64,000 bases of DNA from Pleurodeles waltl. Its lineage: Eukaryota; Chordata; Amphibia; Caudata; Salamandridae. The DNA lies in contig NC_090446.1 in NCBI RefSeq assembly GCF_031143425.1, positions 1,022,151,066-1,022,215,065 on the forward strand. Reading direction: 5' to 3'. The notes below the pieces were generated by a model. It did no database searches. It was not told where the DNA came from and saw nothing but the letters and a program-made list of their open reading frames with translations. This document shows, in pieces, positions 33,841 through 43,543 of this stretch; position 1 is the stretch's first letter; each line of letters begins with the position of its first letter. The position numbers and the translations under genes were made by a program.

Positions 33841-34560
33841 CAGCGGTGCTTGAGACGGCGGTGCCCAGCGGAGCGGTGCTTGACTTGAAGGGCCCAGCGG
33901 AGCGGTGCTTGAGATGAAGGGCCCAGCGGAGCGGTGCATGAGACGGCGGTGCCCAGCAGGGCGGTGCTTGACTTAAAGGGCCTAGCGGAGCGGTGCTTGA
34001 GATGAAGGGCCCAGCGGAGCAGTGCTTGAGATGAAGGGCCCAGCGGAGCGGTGCTTGAGACGGCGGTGCCCAGCGGAGCGGTGCTTGACTTGAAGGGCCC
34101 AGCGGAGCGGTGCTTGAGATGAAGGGCCCAGCGGAGCGGTGCTTGAGATGAAGGGCCCAGCGGAGCGGTGCTTGAGACGGCGGTGCCCAGCGGAGCGGTG
34201 CTTGACTTGAAGGGCCCAGCGGAGCGGTGCTTGAGACGGCGGTGCCCAGCGGAGCGGTGCTTGACTTGAAGGGCCCAGCGGAGTGGTGCTTGAGACGGCG
34301 GTGCCCAGCGGAGCAGTGCTTGACTTGAAGGGCCCAGCGGAGCGGTGCTTGAGACGGCGGTGCCCAGCGAAGCGGTGCTTGACTTGAAGGACCCAGGGGA
34401 GCGGTGCTTGACTTGAAGGGCCCTGGTCAGCTGTGCTTGACTTGAAGGGCCCTGTTCAGCGGTTCTTGAGACGGCGGTGCCCTGTTCAGCGGTGCTTGAC
34501 TAGAAGGGCCCTGTTCAGCGGTGCTTGACTTGAAGGGCCCTGTTCAGCGGTGCTTGACAT
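33841..34560 (+). repeat. 29/30-bp minisatellite, about 25 copies in three variants
   Basis: Units share CAGCGGAGCGGTGCTTGA and end in one of three ways: CTTGAAGGGCC (a), GATGAAGGGCC (b) or GACGGCGGTGCC (c). The order begins c-a-b-c-a-b-b-c-a-b-b-c-a-c-a-c-a-c, then mainly a-type units with CTGTTCAG prefixes. The a/b/c order implies expansion of multi-unit blocks. Confidence 0.85.
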
Positions 34561-34598
34561 GTGTCTCCAGGGCACCAGATCCGGCCATGAGATGGAGT

Positions 34599-37195
34599 TC
34601 ACTCGCCACCCGACATGTGGCTGCCGGGCCCTTCGTGCACATCTGTCTTCTCGCTTGCGGGGCCCTCCTGTGCTGGCGTCCCGGGCCCGTGGGTGTCCTC
34701 CTTCACACCTGGAATGGGGCTGGTGGGGCCCTCCTGGGCAGCTCGCCTGCTGCCGGACTTGTCGGGCGTGCTGCCCTTGCCACCCTTCCCTGCTCCTCTG
34801 TGTCCCTTTCCTCCCTTTGTCGGTGTGCCAGGTGGCAACCCACTTCCTGACGGTGCCAGGGTAGTGCCTTTGGAGCCTGCTGTCTCTGGCCTCTCACGCC
34901 GGGCCTTGCCTTTCTTTGATTTTTTACCAGGGGGTGGGCTGGCTGTCCCTTTACTGCTAGCCGAAATAGCTGCCCTTGAAGGTGGTGGACTCCAAAATCC
35001 CTGGACTATTGTCCTTGTAGGTCCAGGGGATGTGGTAGCTGAGGTGCTGATTCAACTCTTATGAGATGGAGGGGGTGGGTCAGGTGATGGAAAGAGGTTA
35101 ATTTTGGACAGGAAAAACTTTTTAGGAGCAGTGGGAAGGGTAGGTGCAGTGGGTATGGGAGTGGAGGAAGAGGATGTGGTTGTAGGTGAGTCAGGTCTGG
35201 TGTCTTTGGGTGCAGGTGCTTGTGCTGGAGGCTGTCGTGAGGTGGATGGGTGTTGGGTGGGTGGCTGCCTGCGTTTGGGTGGTTTGGAAGAGGGGGTGAC
35301 AGACACACTGGGAGAGGACACAGGGGACGTGTAAATGGCAGTTGGGGTGGTGACTGCACGTGTGCGGAGTGTCCTGGTGGGTGTGCTGGTGATGGACGTA
35401 GTGGCTGATGATGTTGTGCATGCAAGTGTGAGTGGAGATGTCACAGGGAGGGAGGAGGGAGACGAGGAGGAGGGGGCCACAGAGGAGGCAGTGGCTGTTG
35501 GCATGTCTGCATGTGGATGTTGCTTGGGTGAATGCTTGTGTGATGTGTGGTGCTTATGTCTGGATGAGCTTGCCTTGGGTGTTGAGGTGTGTGCAGGCTG
35601 GTCTGTAGGTGTGTCTGGGATAGGCAGAGGAACAGGGGACTGGGTTGAGGAAGTTGGAGGAGGGAGGCAGGAGACAGGGACAATGGCTGCCGTCAGTGCT
35701 GAGGCCAGAGCGTTGAACGATCGCTGATGGGCAGCCTGACCCAAATGAATGCCCTCCAGGTATGCATTACTCCGGTGCACGTCCCTTTCTACACCCTGGA
35801 TGGCATTCAAAAGGGTAGACTGCCCAACAATGAGCGTCCTGAGGAGGTCAATGGCCTCCTCACTGAGGGCAGCAGGGGTAACTGGGGCAGGGCCTGAGGT
35901 GCCTGGGGCGAAGGAGATGCCCACCTTCCTGGGTGAGCGGGCACGGGGCGAAGGCTGAGGGGCTGCTGGGAGGGCAGAGCTGGTGCGCTGGGTGGCGGCT
36001 GTACCTGTTGTTGCGGTGGGCACAGATGTTGCCGCCACCACAAGGGAGTTCCCTTCCGAGGACGTGTCTGTGTCGCTGGTGTCACCACGTGTCCCCGCTG
36101 TGGAGCTCCCCTCGCCCTCCGTCTCACTGGTGAACTCCGAGTCGGTTGCATGGCCCTCCAGGGCCATGTGAGATGCAGCTCCCTCGTGCTCCGATGCCAC
36201 TTCTCCTCCGCCTGATGATGCTAATGCACACATGAACAGGAAGACCAACAAAAAAGGGTGGGGGAGAAATAAAGACATGTTGAGTGCATGCATTGGCGAC
36301 ACCGTTGCCGGAGAGGACAGACACACAAGCCCCCTGCACTACGCCACGCACTTGGGGTACACTACTCAATCCGTGGGACATGGCCTACAAGCCTATGGAC
36401 GACAAATCCACACATAGGTGACACAGGGCCATGATTAGCTGTACTAGGCAACCTACAGAGGTGGGGGGCGGGGGCACAGGGCCATGCCTAACGGAGGGGC
36501 CTAGCCTACGGAAATCGCCCTGGCCTAGGGATACCCACAGCCCTCCTCCCCCACCCAGACACCTCCAAAGTGTGCAAAATCAGCAGAATGTGCTTGTACT
36601 CACCCCCTTGTGTCTGCTGTGATGTCCTCACGCGCCCATCCAAATCGGGGTAGGCCACCGCCAGGATCCGGGACATCAGGGGGGTCAACTGACGGGAGCC
36701 ATCCCTCCTACGTTGGGAGGCCATCCCCAGCAGAGCCTCCGCAGTCTTCCTGCTCCCGCGGCGGATGTCCTCCCACCTCTTGCGGCAGTGGGTGCCCCGT
36801 CTGTTGTGGACCCCCAGGGTCCGGACGTCCTTGGCGATGGCACGCCAAATGTCGATTTTCTGATGGGCGCTGACCTATGTCACATGTACAGGGGGAGAAA
36901 TAACATTGTCATAATTTTCTGCATGCTCGATGTGAGTGGCCCCCCATCCCCACCCTTGCCATGTGGCACATGCTCTCATCTGTCGTTTGATGCATGCCTC
37001 AATCGCTCCCCTCCCCACCATCTTTCATCCACCCGACTCAACACAGGCATTGCCCACAAAGCATGGTCCCAGTGGACTTACCTGTTGGTCTGGAGGACCG
37101 TAGAGTAGCGCATACTGGGGGAGGACCCCATCCACGAGTTTCTCCAATTCTTCAGAAGTGAAGGCAGGGGTCCTTTCCCCAGTCGCAGCAGCCAT
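34599..37195 (-). CDS. SANT/Myb-like protein of Harbinger B, three exons
   Basis: Exon 1 (37195-37082) starts MAAATGERTPAF and encodes FTSEELEKLVDGVLPQY. The donor is CAG|GTAAGT. Exon 2 (36874-36604) continues VSAHQKIDIWRAIAKDVRTL and CRKRWEDIRR, completing a SANT/Myb DNA-binding domain. The donor is GTGAGT. Exon 3 (from 36220, after GCATTAG) starts in the right phase with ASSGGGEVASE. The spliced frame is 517 codons to the TGA at 35052-35054. The same frame is then open again to a stop near 34599, with Lys/Gly/Pro-rich text. The protein has an acidic segment, the block SPRKVGISFAPGTSG shared with element A, a helical segment, and a His/Ser/Thr/Pro tail. Relatives bind transposon ends and help bring transposase to the nucleus. 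Confidence 0.8.
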
Positions 37196-37470
37196 TGTCT
37201 CTTCCAGACCGAGGTCACAGCAGCACTTGCAGTATAGGTCCTCTCCTGTGGATGATGAGGTCTCGAGTGAATAAGCAGATAGAAAATGGCGGTCACGTCT
37301 GAGGCGGGGCGTACCGCGGCGGTGCGTACCGCGACCGCCGGCGCACTTCGTCATTGGCTCCTGAAACCCATAGGGTTCAATGTTAACCAATGCGGCTTTG
37401 CGTCGCGGTCTTCGACCGCCTACCGCCACGGTGTGCCACGCCAGCGCATTTACCTCACATCCCATTGTCG
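37196..37470. promoter_or_regulatory. Bidirectional CpG-rich promoter of Harbinger B
   Basis: It lies between the divergent SANT gene and transposase. It contains many CG and CCGCGG words, and ATTGG (37353) facing CCAAT (37387). The matching pair in element A supports a real control element. Confidence 0.5.
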
Positions 37471-37649
37471 CACTTCACAGGTCAGGCAGCAGCCATTTCA
37501 AGGGCCCACATGGCTTAATTTCTACTGCGTCACACATGCCTAGGCCTTGCATCGACACTCATACAAGCCATTCAATGCATAGAGAATCGTGTACTGTGCA
37601 AGCTGTGGGAACGTACCTGTGGGTTGATTGACTCTGTGCTCGCTGTTGT

Positions 37650-38685
37650 CCTTCCTAGGCACCGTCCGCTGGGACTTGCGAGGAGATGGAGGAATGTTCC
37701 TGTGTACAGACCGCTGGTGGACCTGTCGACAATGGAAGAAAAACATGTCATACTGACATACAGGCTTGACCGAGCCACTATATAGGAACTGTGTGCCCAG
37801 CTGGAGCCACACCTGATGTCACCCATCTGCCAACCCACAGGGATCCCCCCTCTAGTGCAGGTTCTGTCAGTACTCCATTTTTTGGCAAGTGGCTCATTTC
37901 AATCAACAGTGGCCATTTCATCAGGGATGTCTCAGCCTATGTTTTCCAAGGTGTTGGCCAGAGTGTTGTCTGCCCTGCTTAAACACTTGCTGAGCTACAT
38001 CGTTTTCCCTGAGGTGGGGGATTTGCCTACAGTGAAGGGTGATTTCTATGGCCTTGGACATATTCCCAACATCATTGGTGCCATTGATGGGACACATGTG
38101 GCTTTGGTCCCCCCCAGCAGGAGTGAACAGGTGTACAGGAACAGAAAAAGTTATCATTCCATGAATGTCCAGGTGGTCTGTTTGGCTGACCAGTACATCT
38201 CCCATGTAAATGCCAAGTTCCCTGGGTCAGTGCATGACGCGTACATCATGCGAAATAGCAGCATCCCTTATGTGATGGAACAACTACAGAGACACCGTGT
38301 GTGGCTAATTGGTGACTCAGGTTACCCCAACCTGTTGTGGTTACTGACCCCAGTGAGGAATCCCAGGACAAGGGCAGAGGAACGGTACAATGAGGCAAAT
38401 GGGCGTACTAGGAGGGTGATCGAGCGGACCTTCAGCCTCCTGAAGGCCAGGTTTAGGTGCCTGCATATGACAGGTGGATCCCTAATGTACTCACCAAAGA
38501 AGGTGTGTCATATCATCGTGGCCTGCTGTATGCTTCACAACCTGGCTTTGCGACGCCAGGTGCCTTTCCTGCAGGAGGATGCTCCAGATGGTGGTGTTGT
38601 GGCAGCTGCGGAGAGTGAAGAGGAGGAAGACGAAGAGGACGACACAGACAACAGGAACACAGTAATACACCAGTATTTTCAATAA
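37650..38685 (+). CDS. Harbinger DDE transposase, element B (one nonsense codon)
   Basis: The uninterrupted part starts at ATG 37816 (289 codons). The same frame extends upstream through VPVYRPLVDLSTMEEKHVIL and YRLDRATI to a TAG at 37783-37785, so the natural start is upstream and one stop breaks it. Catalytic motifs are all present: IGAIDGTHVAL (first Asp), PGSVHDAYIMRNSS (second Asp) and RRVIERTFSLLKARF (Glu). The frame reads VWLIGDSGYPN without the intron seen in A and C. The tail is very acidic. A possible spliced 3' untranslated part follows (GTAAGA at 38693, CAATTTCAG at 38805). It would excise and integrate elements with matching ends, including the MITEs here. Confidence 0.88.
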
Positions 38686-39192
38686 CACACAGGTAAGAAT
38701 CAACACCGGCATTTTACATTTACTTACAGTCTCCTGCCTCTCTACTGTCTATCCTTTTCACCCAGTGTATGCTAACAGAGTTGTGACTTTTCCTTCCAAT
38801 TTCAGAGATGTGGGCCCCACTGCGTGACCTCTGCTTTGTTTGCCCATGGACTACAGCTGTGTGACAGTGGTATGTTGTCATCACAATGTAACTGGTCATT
38901 TTGGCACGTTTATGTCTAATACATTTTTTCAAAAATACAGGCAGACTCCAGATTATTTGTGTGCAATAAGTGTGTTTATTAAAGTGCTCAATTTTGGGAC
39001 ATGGTTGAAAATCGGTGATGGGTGATGGTGGAGGAATGTCCATGGCAGAGTCCAGATTCTCAGTCTCACAGGTGCATTGTCCATATGCCTGTGGAAGGTG
39101 GAGCAGGGGCAGTTTAAGGTTGGACAGGGTGACAATGTGGGACAGTGGGATGACATCAGGGGGTATCCTTTCCTGGCGGGGGTCTTGGCATC
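38686..39192. other. Convergent 3' region of Harbinger B
   Basis: This lies between the transposase and the third gene. It contains possible 3' UTR splice sites for the transposase and ATTAAA near 38979. No other gene is seen. Confidence 0.45.
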
Positions 39193-39609
39193 CTACTCTG
39201 TCTTCTTCCTAGATCTCAGGCCCCGCTTGCGGGGTGGTTCTTCTTCTGCATGGGGTGGGGTTCTGGTGGCCGGTTGTTCTTGTGTCGGGGCCTCCTGTCC
39301 ACTAGCGCCGGCGGAGGTGGTAGCCTGTTCCTGGTCCATGCTAGTGACAGGGGCCCTTTGTGGTGCCACATGGTCCCGCAATGTGGTGACAATCTGGTTG
39401 AGAGCCACAACGATGGTGCCCATTGCGGAACTAATGTTTCTGAGTTCTTCCCTGAACCCCATAAACTGTTCCTCCTGCAGTACCTGGATCTCCTGGAACC
39501 TGGCCAGGACCGTGGCCATCGTCTCCTGGGAGTGGTGGTATGCTCCCATGATGGAGGAGAGGGCCTCGTGGAGAGTGGGTTCCCTGGGCCTGTCCCCCCC
39601 CTGTCGCAC
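39193..39609 (-). CDS. Third Harbinger B gene, coiled-coil accessory protein (partial)
   Basis: A 138-codon minus frame begins RQGGDRPREPTLHEALSS, continues with a helical stretch rich in Gln/Glu/Leu, then TSAGASGQEAPTQEQ, and ends with the basic tail RKRGLRSRKKTE. It is homologous to 905-1315 of element A, where the gene also carries a SANT-type exon. In B no SANT exon is found between this frame and the terminus, although a possible acceptor (CTCCCAG|GGGACAG) lies just upstream at about 39660. The gene may therefore be truncated, or its first exon may be too decayed to see. The function is unknown. Confidence 0.6.
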   Translation of the reverse strand: MRQGGDRPREPTLHEALSSIMGAYHHSQETMATVLARFQEIQVLQEEQFMGFREELRNISSAMGTIVVALNQIVTTLRDHVAPQRAPVTSMDQEQATTSAGASGQEAPTQEQPATRTPPHAEEEPPRKRGLRSRKKTE

Positions 39610-39839
39610 AGCAGCCCTCCCAGTTCCCCTGTTTCCCTGGGCCTCTGTCCCCTGGGAGTGTTGTGTGTATGTGTCTCAGGTGTGTGTATTTGGAATTGTC
39701 CAATGTGGCTGTGTTTTGGAGCTGTGTGTGGATTCGTGGGTCGTAATGGCATGGGCGTATTTCTGTTGGCATGACGGTGGAGGTTTGGTCTTCGCCAGTT
39801 TATCGGTGGCCGTTGGTGTGGCGGACTTTTGTGGATGTC

Positions 39840-39960
39840 GGGTTTTTGGCGGTTTGCCTCTTGAGGGTCAGAATGACCGTGGCGGTTTACCGCGGCGGTG
39901 TTGTGGCGGTCTTCTGACCGGCGGTAAGCGCCTTTTACCGCCAAGGTCAGAATGACCACC
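39840..39960. repeat. Right terminal region of Harbinger B
   Basis: It is rich in CCGCC/GGCGG inverted words and ends GGTCAGAATGACCACC. The outermost bases match the MITE termini at 57260 and 63573. Confidence 0.7.
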
Positions 39961-39978
39961 TCAGTCTCTTTTCCACAA

Positions 39979-41014
39979 TGGCTGCACTCTATGTGATGGT
40001 GAGGAGAATGAGGATCTTGGCAGGTTTGAGGAGAGGGAGGAGGAGACAGGAGCGCATTTTCAGAGTGCGCATAACCCTATTTGACCAAACAGAAGATGCC
40101 ATTTATGAGAAGTACAGGTTAAGCTCAGCCATGATACTTGACCTGATAGCTGATCTACAACCTATATTGCAGCGCACCACACACAGGAAAATAGTATACC
40201 CACCCATGTGCAGGTATTATGCTCCCTGTACCTATTAACCTCAGGGAGCTATCAAGGGGTTATAGCAGCAGCTGAAGGGGTCTCACAGAGTGCCCTCTCT
40301 CGATTTATCAATGCATTTCTCAATGCCATGCTGACCAAAATTCAACAGCACATAAGATTCACTGACACCCCACAGGAATTACAACAGACAAAAATCGATT
40401 TCTACCAGATTGCCCAATTCCCACATGTCATAGTTGCCATCGATGGGACACATGTAGCTATCTGTCCACCTTCGGCTACAGAGTACATGTATCGGAACCG
40501 TAAAAATTCACATTCCATTAACATACAAGTAATTAGCAATGCCTCCAACATCATAACCGATCTTGTGGCCAGATATCCAGGTAGCACACATGACTCCTAC
40601 ATCTTTCGCCACAGTGGAATTTACACAAGACTACTAGCTGGGGAGTTTGGTGAAGGATATCTAATGGGTAATGTAATAGTTGACAATGTTGCATTGATGT
40701 AAACGTGACATAAGATATGACAAGTACTCATTTTACTCTCATTTCATTCCAGGAAACAGTGCCTACGCAGTGAGGTCCTTTATACTAACACCCAACTGAG
40801 TCCTGCAACGTCAGCCGAGAGGAGGTACAATGCTGCTCACAGGATAACCCACAGTGTTGTGGAGAGAACCTTCGGCCTGCTGAAGAGCCACTTCGGATGC
40901 ATACACAAGAGTGGTGGTGCACTACAATACAGCCCTGAAACAACCTGCAAAATCGTGGCTACACGTGCTATGTTGCACAACATTGCAACCCACCGAGCCG
41001 GACTCAGATGGTGA
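39979..41014 (+). pseudogene. Harbinger transposase, element C (divergent, broken)
   Basis: The first frame, from ATG 39979, reads MAALYVMVRRMRILAGLRRG and KYRLSSAMILDLIADLQPIL. A shift near 40205 moves to VLCSLYLLTSGSYQG, then VAIDGTHVAIC (first Asp) and YPGSTHDSYIFRHSG (second Asp). A phase-1 intron lies at 40668-40752 (GTAATG...TTCCAG). After it comes NSAYAVRSFILTP, another frameshift, VVERTFGLLKSHFG (Glu) and a stop near 41012. The start ATG lies 18 bases from the end of element B, so C probably lost its left end when B inserted or was joined. Confidence 0.85.
40668..40752 (+). other. Phase-1 intron in transposase C
   Basis: GTAATG at the start, CATTCCAG at the end, 85 bp. It is at the same codon position and phase as the intron in transposase A. 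Confidence 0.75.
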
Positions 41015-41496
41015 TCCCTTACCACCACTTCACCCAGTAGGCAGGAGCGGTGCAGCAAAGGGCAGACAAAGATGTGCTGACATCACACGCAACCATTTCT
41101 GATGTAAGTAATGACAATACCACGTCTATTTTATGTATTGCTGTATGTAGCATCTTTATTACCTTGACTTCAAGTAACATGTGTGAATAGGACATAGCTA
41201 TGCACTATAGACAAACAGGTGCGAGTAACATTGTCACACTAGTAGCATCATAGTATAACTGTATTGCTACATGTTAAGCTAGTCCCCTGTACCCCTCAGC
41301 ATTACTTCCTACATCCACACACTCCACTTGACTGCTCAGATGGCACACTGGCACCTCTTGTAACAGGTTCAAAGAGATTACTGGGTCTGGTACTGCAACA
41401 CCTAGGATCCATCACAGGGGCTGTGAGACTGGTGAGGCTAGAGAGCTCCTCACTATCCCCACCACCCAGTTCGCTGTTTGTAGCACTCTGTGCTGT
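41015..41496. other. 3' intergenic region of element C
   Basis: This lies between the convergent transposase and accessory gene. No gene is seen. Confidence 0.35.
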
Positions 41497-42352
41497 CTAC
41501 ATTGCATCCAGAACATTGGTGATTTGCACCAATCCCTGTGCAACGTCCCGACTGCAATATGCCATCTCCACCTGTATGCCCACAGCACGTCTTGATACCA
41601 AGGCAGTTGAGCAAGCGAGCTGATTGACGGATCGGCAGAAGCCATCAAACCTGCCCATAAATTGGTGATGGCGCCTACGGTGGCTGACACGCTCCTGCTG
41701 AATCTCAGTGCAGAGTTCCCTAATGGCGTTTGTCATCTCCTTTATGTTTTCTGCTGCTGTTTGCTGTCCCTCATGCAGCTTGCACATGTTTTCATTCAGA
41801 GACTCCAACTGCTTGTGCATTGATCCTATGTTTTCATTGAGGGCATCCCACTGCTTGTGCAGTACTCCCATATTGTCATTGTGAGATACCAACTGACTGT
41901 GCATTGACCTCATGTGTTTGCATTGCAGGCGCTGCACTTTCAGCATAGAAGCTTCAAGGCAGCCGTAGAGCGATGGGCCCTCTCCTTCATCAGTGCACTG
42001 TCTGCCTGCATCTTGACGCCTCCTGAGTGGAATGGACTGACACTGGGGTAGGGACTGCTGTCTTGCTGTAGATCTAGCCTCTGGGGGGTGGTGTGGGTAC
42101 TTCATCTAGCATTTCATCTGAGTCCAGGTTATACTCCGGGAGAGGTAACACTCTTGCCCTGCGTCTAGTTGGGGCAATAATGATGGACTCACTGGTGTTT
42201 GAGTTGGACTGTGACTGTGTTTCGATATCCCCCACATTTCCACCTTCTCCTGCGGCAGGGCCCGGTACATCTACAACGACAATGTGCAGCATGTCATTTT
42301 TGAATATTTCACAATATTTACCATTGAGGGTATAGTGTCCATTGTGGCGCAA
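41497..42352 (-). pseudogene. Accessory (SANT partner) protein C-terminal region, element C
   Basis: Two minus frames meet at about 42075-42105. The first contains LPEYNLDSDEMLDEVPTPPP. The second contains four 15-residue repeats of the type N-[MI]-G-x-[ML]-H-K-Q-x(3)-L-N-E, a likely coiled coil, followed by a basic-to-hydrophobic C-terminus. Its place convergent to transposase C suggests the Myb-like partner of this element. The SANT domain itself is not found upstream. Confidence 0.5.
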
Positions 42353-42855
42353 TAAGTAGTCAAAAATAGTACCTAAGAATATTTTCCTAGCAGAGGTGCT
42401 GACTGTTTAATATGATAAGATAAGTTGGCACTTTATTGATAATGGGGTACCATTTCTAGGCATAATGGTTGTCCTAAACGTAGTTATACAAATATATACA
42501 TTAATGGAATCGGTGTATATTCACAATAAAAGTTGGTGCAAGCACACATCGGATGGAGTATTGTTTTTAGGACTACATGGATTTGCATTTTTAATTGTTG
42601 AAAGATTTACATAATATAAGTTATATGTATGTTTGTTATATTTATGTCGCAGTGGGTGGAAGTTTTTAACAGTGGCTATAGTGGCTGTTGTCATGTGATT
42701 GGTATACAAATGAAGTAAAATAGCACAGCGTTTTGTGTGAGCAAGGTCACAGCTGTGACCGAAATGCGTAATGACTTGATGCTGCACTGATGAATTTCGA
42801 CTTGACTAAAATAAAGGATTTTGGAGTTTTTTGGTGTCCGTGTCAGTGAAAAAAA
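42353..42855. other. AT-rich region, possible repeat with GACCGAAATGCG motif
   Basis: GTGACCGAAATGCGTAATG near 42756, followed 60 bases later by AAATAAAGG, resembles the layout inside the next foldback (GACCGCCGAAACGC...AAATAAAAG). It may be an older member of the same family. Confidence 0.3.
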
Positions 42856-42856
42856 A

Positions 42857-42912
<56 letters not shown>
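42850..42912. repeat. (TA)n microsatellite
   Basis: About 55 bp of alternating AT immediately left of the foldback. Confidence 0.95.
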
Positions 42913-42916
<4 letters not shown>

Positions 42917-42917
42917 A

Positions 42918-43169
42918 CTTCACACCAGTTTGACAATTGAGTCAAAATTGCGTCACTCACAGGATTTACAGCAGATTACTTTTTTTTCATGACAGGACCC
43001 CAAACAAACTAACACCAACGCGTTTCAACCCTCACGGTCTTGGTCATGGTCCTGACCGCCGAAACGCATTGGTGTTAGTTTGTTTGGGGTCCTGTCATGA
43101 AATAAAAGTAATCTGCTGTAAATCCTGTGAGTGACGCAATTTTGACTCAATTGTCAAACTGGTGTGAAG
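42918..43169. repeat. Near-perfect foldback, ~105-bp arms
   Basis: The left arm starts CTTCACACCAGTTTGACAAT and the right arm is its reverse complement ending GGTGTGAAG. I see two mismatches, one in the T-run and one in ACGCG/ATGCG, and a loop of about 40 bases (TTTCAACCCTCACGG...GACCGCCGAAA). A single transcript would form a long hairpin. Confidence 0.9.
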
Positions 43170-43266
43170 ATTATTGATGGGAATAGGTCCTTCCCATATG
43201 CAGGCACTGACATGAGAAGCGCGCGTCTCTTTGGATCTGTTGGAGTTGATATATATATATATATAT

Positions 43267-43480
43267 TTCTGATGGATACAACTACCCGTGGATTCCTCCC
43301 CTTCTGACCTTATGAATTCTCCCAATGCGCCAGCATTCAAAGGAAATTTTTCTTCCCAGCTCTGCACGTCGACGTCACAATTGCCCGACTCAACGTGACT
43401 CTGCCTGACGTCATTGTGGCAATAAAAGTTCCTCGCCAGTGTGCTGACGTCAGTTCCATTTTTTCCGTGCCTTTGAAGTA
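43267..43480 (+). repeat. Left inverted terminal repeat of DIRS
   Basis: It starts TTCTGATGGATACAAC and matches the reversed right end (TTCTGGTGGATACACTAGC...), through AAATTTTTCTTCC and TGTGGCAATAAAAG. A short TA run precedes it. Confidence 0.85.
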
Positions 43481-43543
43481 TAACGGTTTTCTCCTAGCTC
43501 TTGGGAAAGGCTACTGGTGTCAAAGGTGTTGATTGTTGTTACA

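Larger units (their letters stand above)
33391..39960 (-). mobile_element. PIF/Harbinger element B (left end truncated)
   Basis: This is the same family as element A, in inverted orientation. It has tandem repeats (33393-34560), a SANT/Myb gene on minus (34599-37195), transposase on plus (to 38685), a third gene on minus (39193-39609), and a right terminus at about 39960. Read inwards the terminus is GGTGGTCATTCTGACCTTGG, followed outside by TCA. The left terminus is missing; the element stops inside its 64-bp repeat at 33391. The SANT gene is intact through splicing, whereas the transposase has one stop, so B is probably inactive but much better preserved than A. Confidence 0.85.

Noticed and set aside
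33213..33917. 234-residue frame with repeated SQVSTVGGLP units
   Set aside because: This is the translation of the 64-bp non-coding tandem repeat; the period is not a multiple of three, so all frames show it.
35104..35958. Plus-strand frames of 60-130 residues opposite the Harbinger B SANT gene
   Set aside because: They are antisense shadows of exon 3, whose spliced frame, phases and homology to element A support the minus strand.
39216..39959. 247-residue minus-strand frame
   Set aside because: It is a shadow of the third Harbinger gene in another frame and runs into the terminal repeat.
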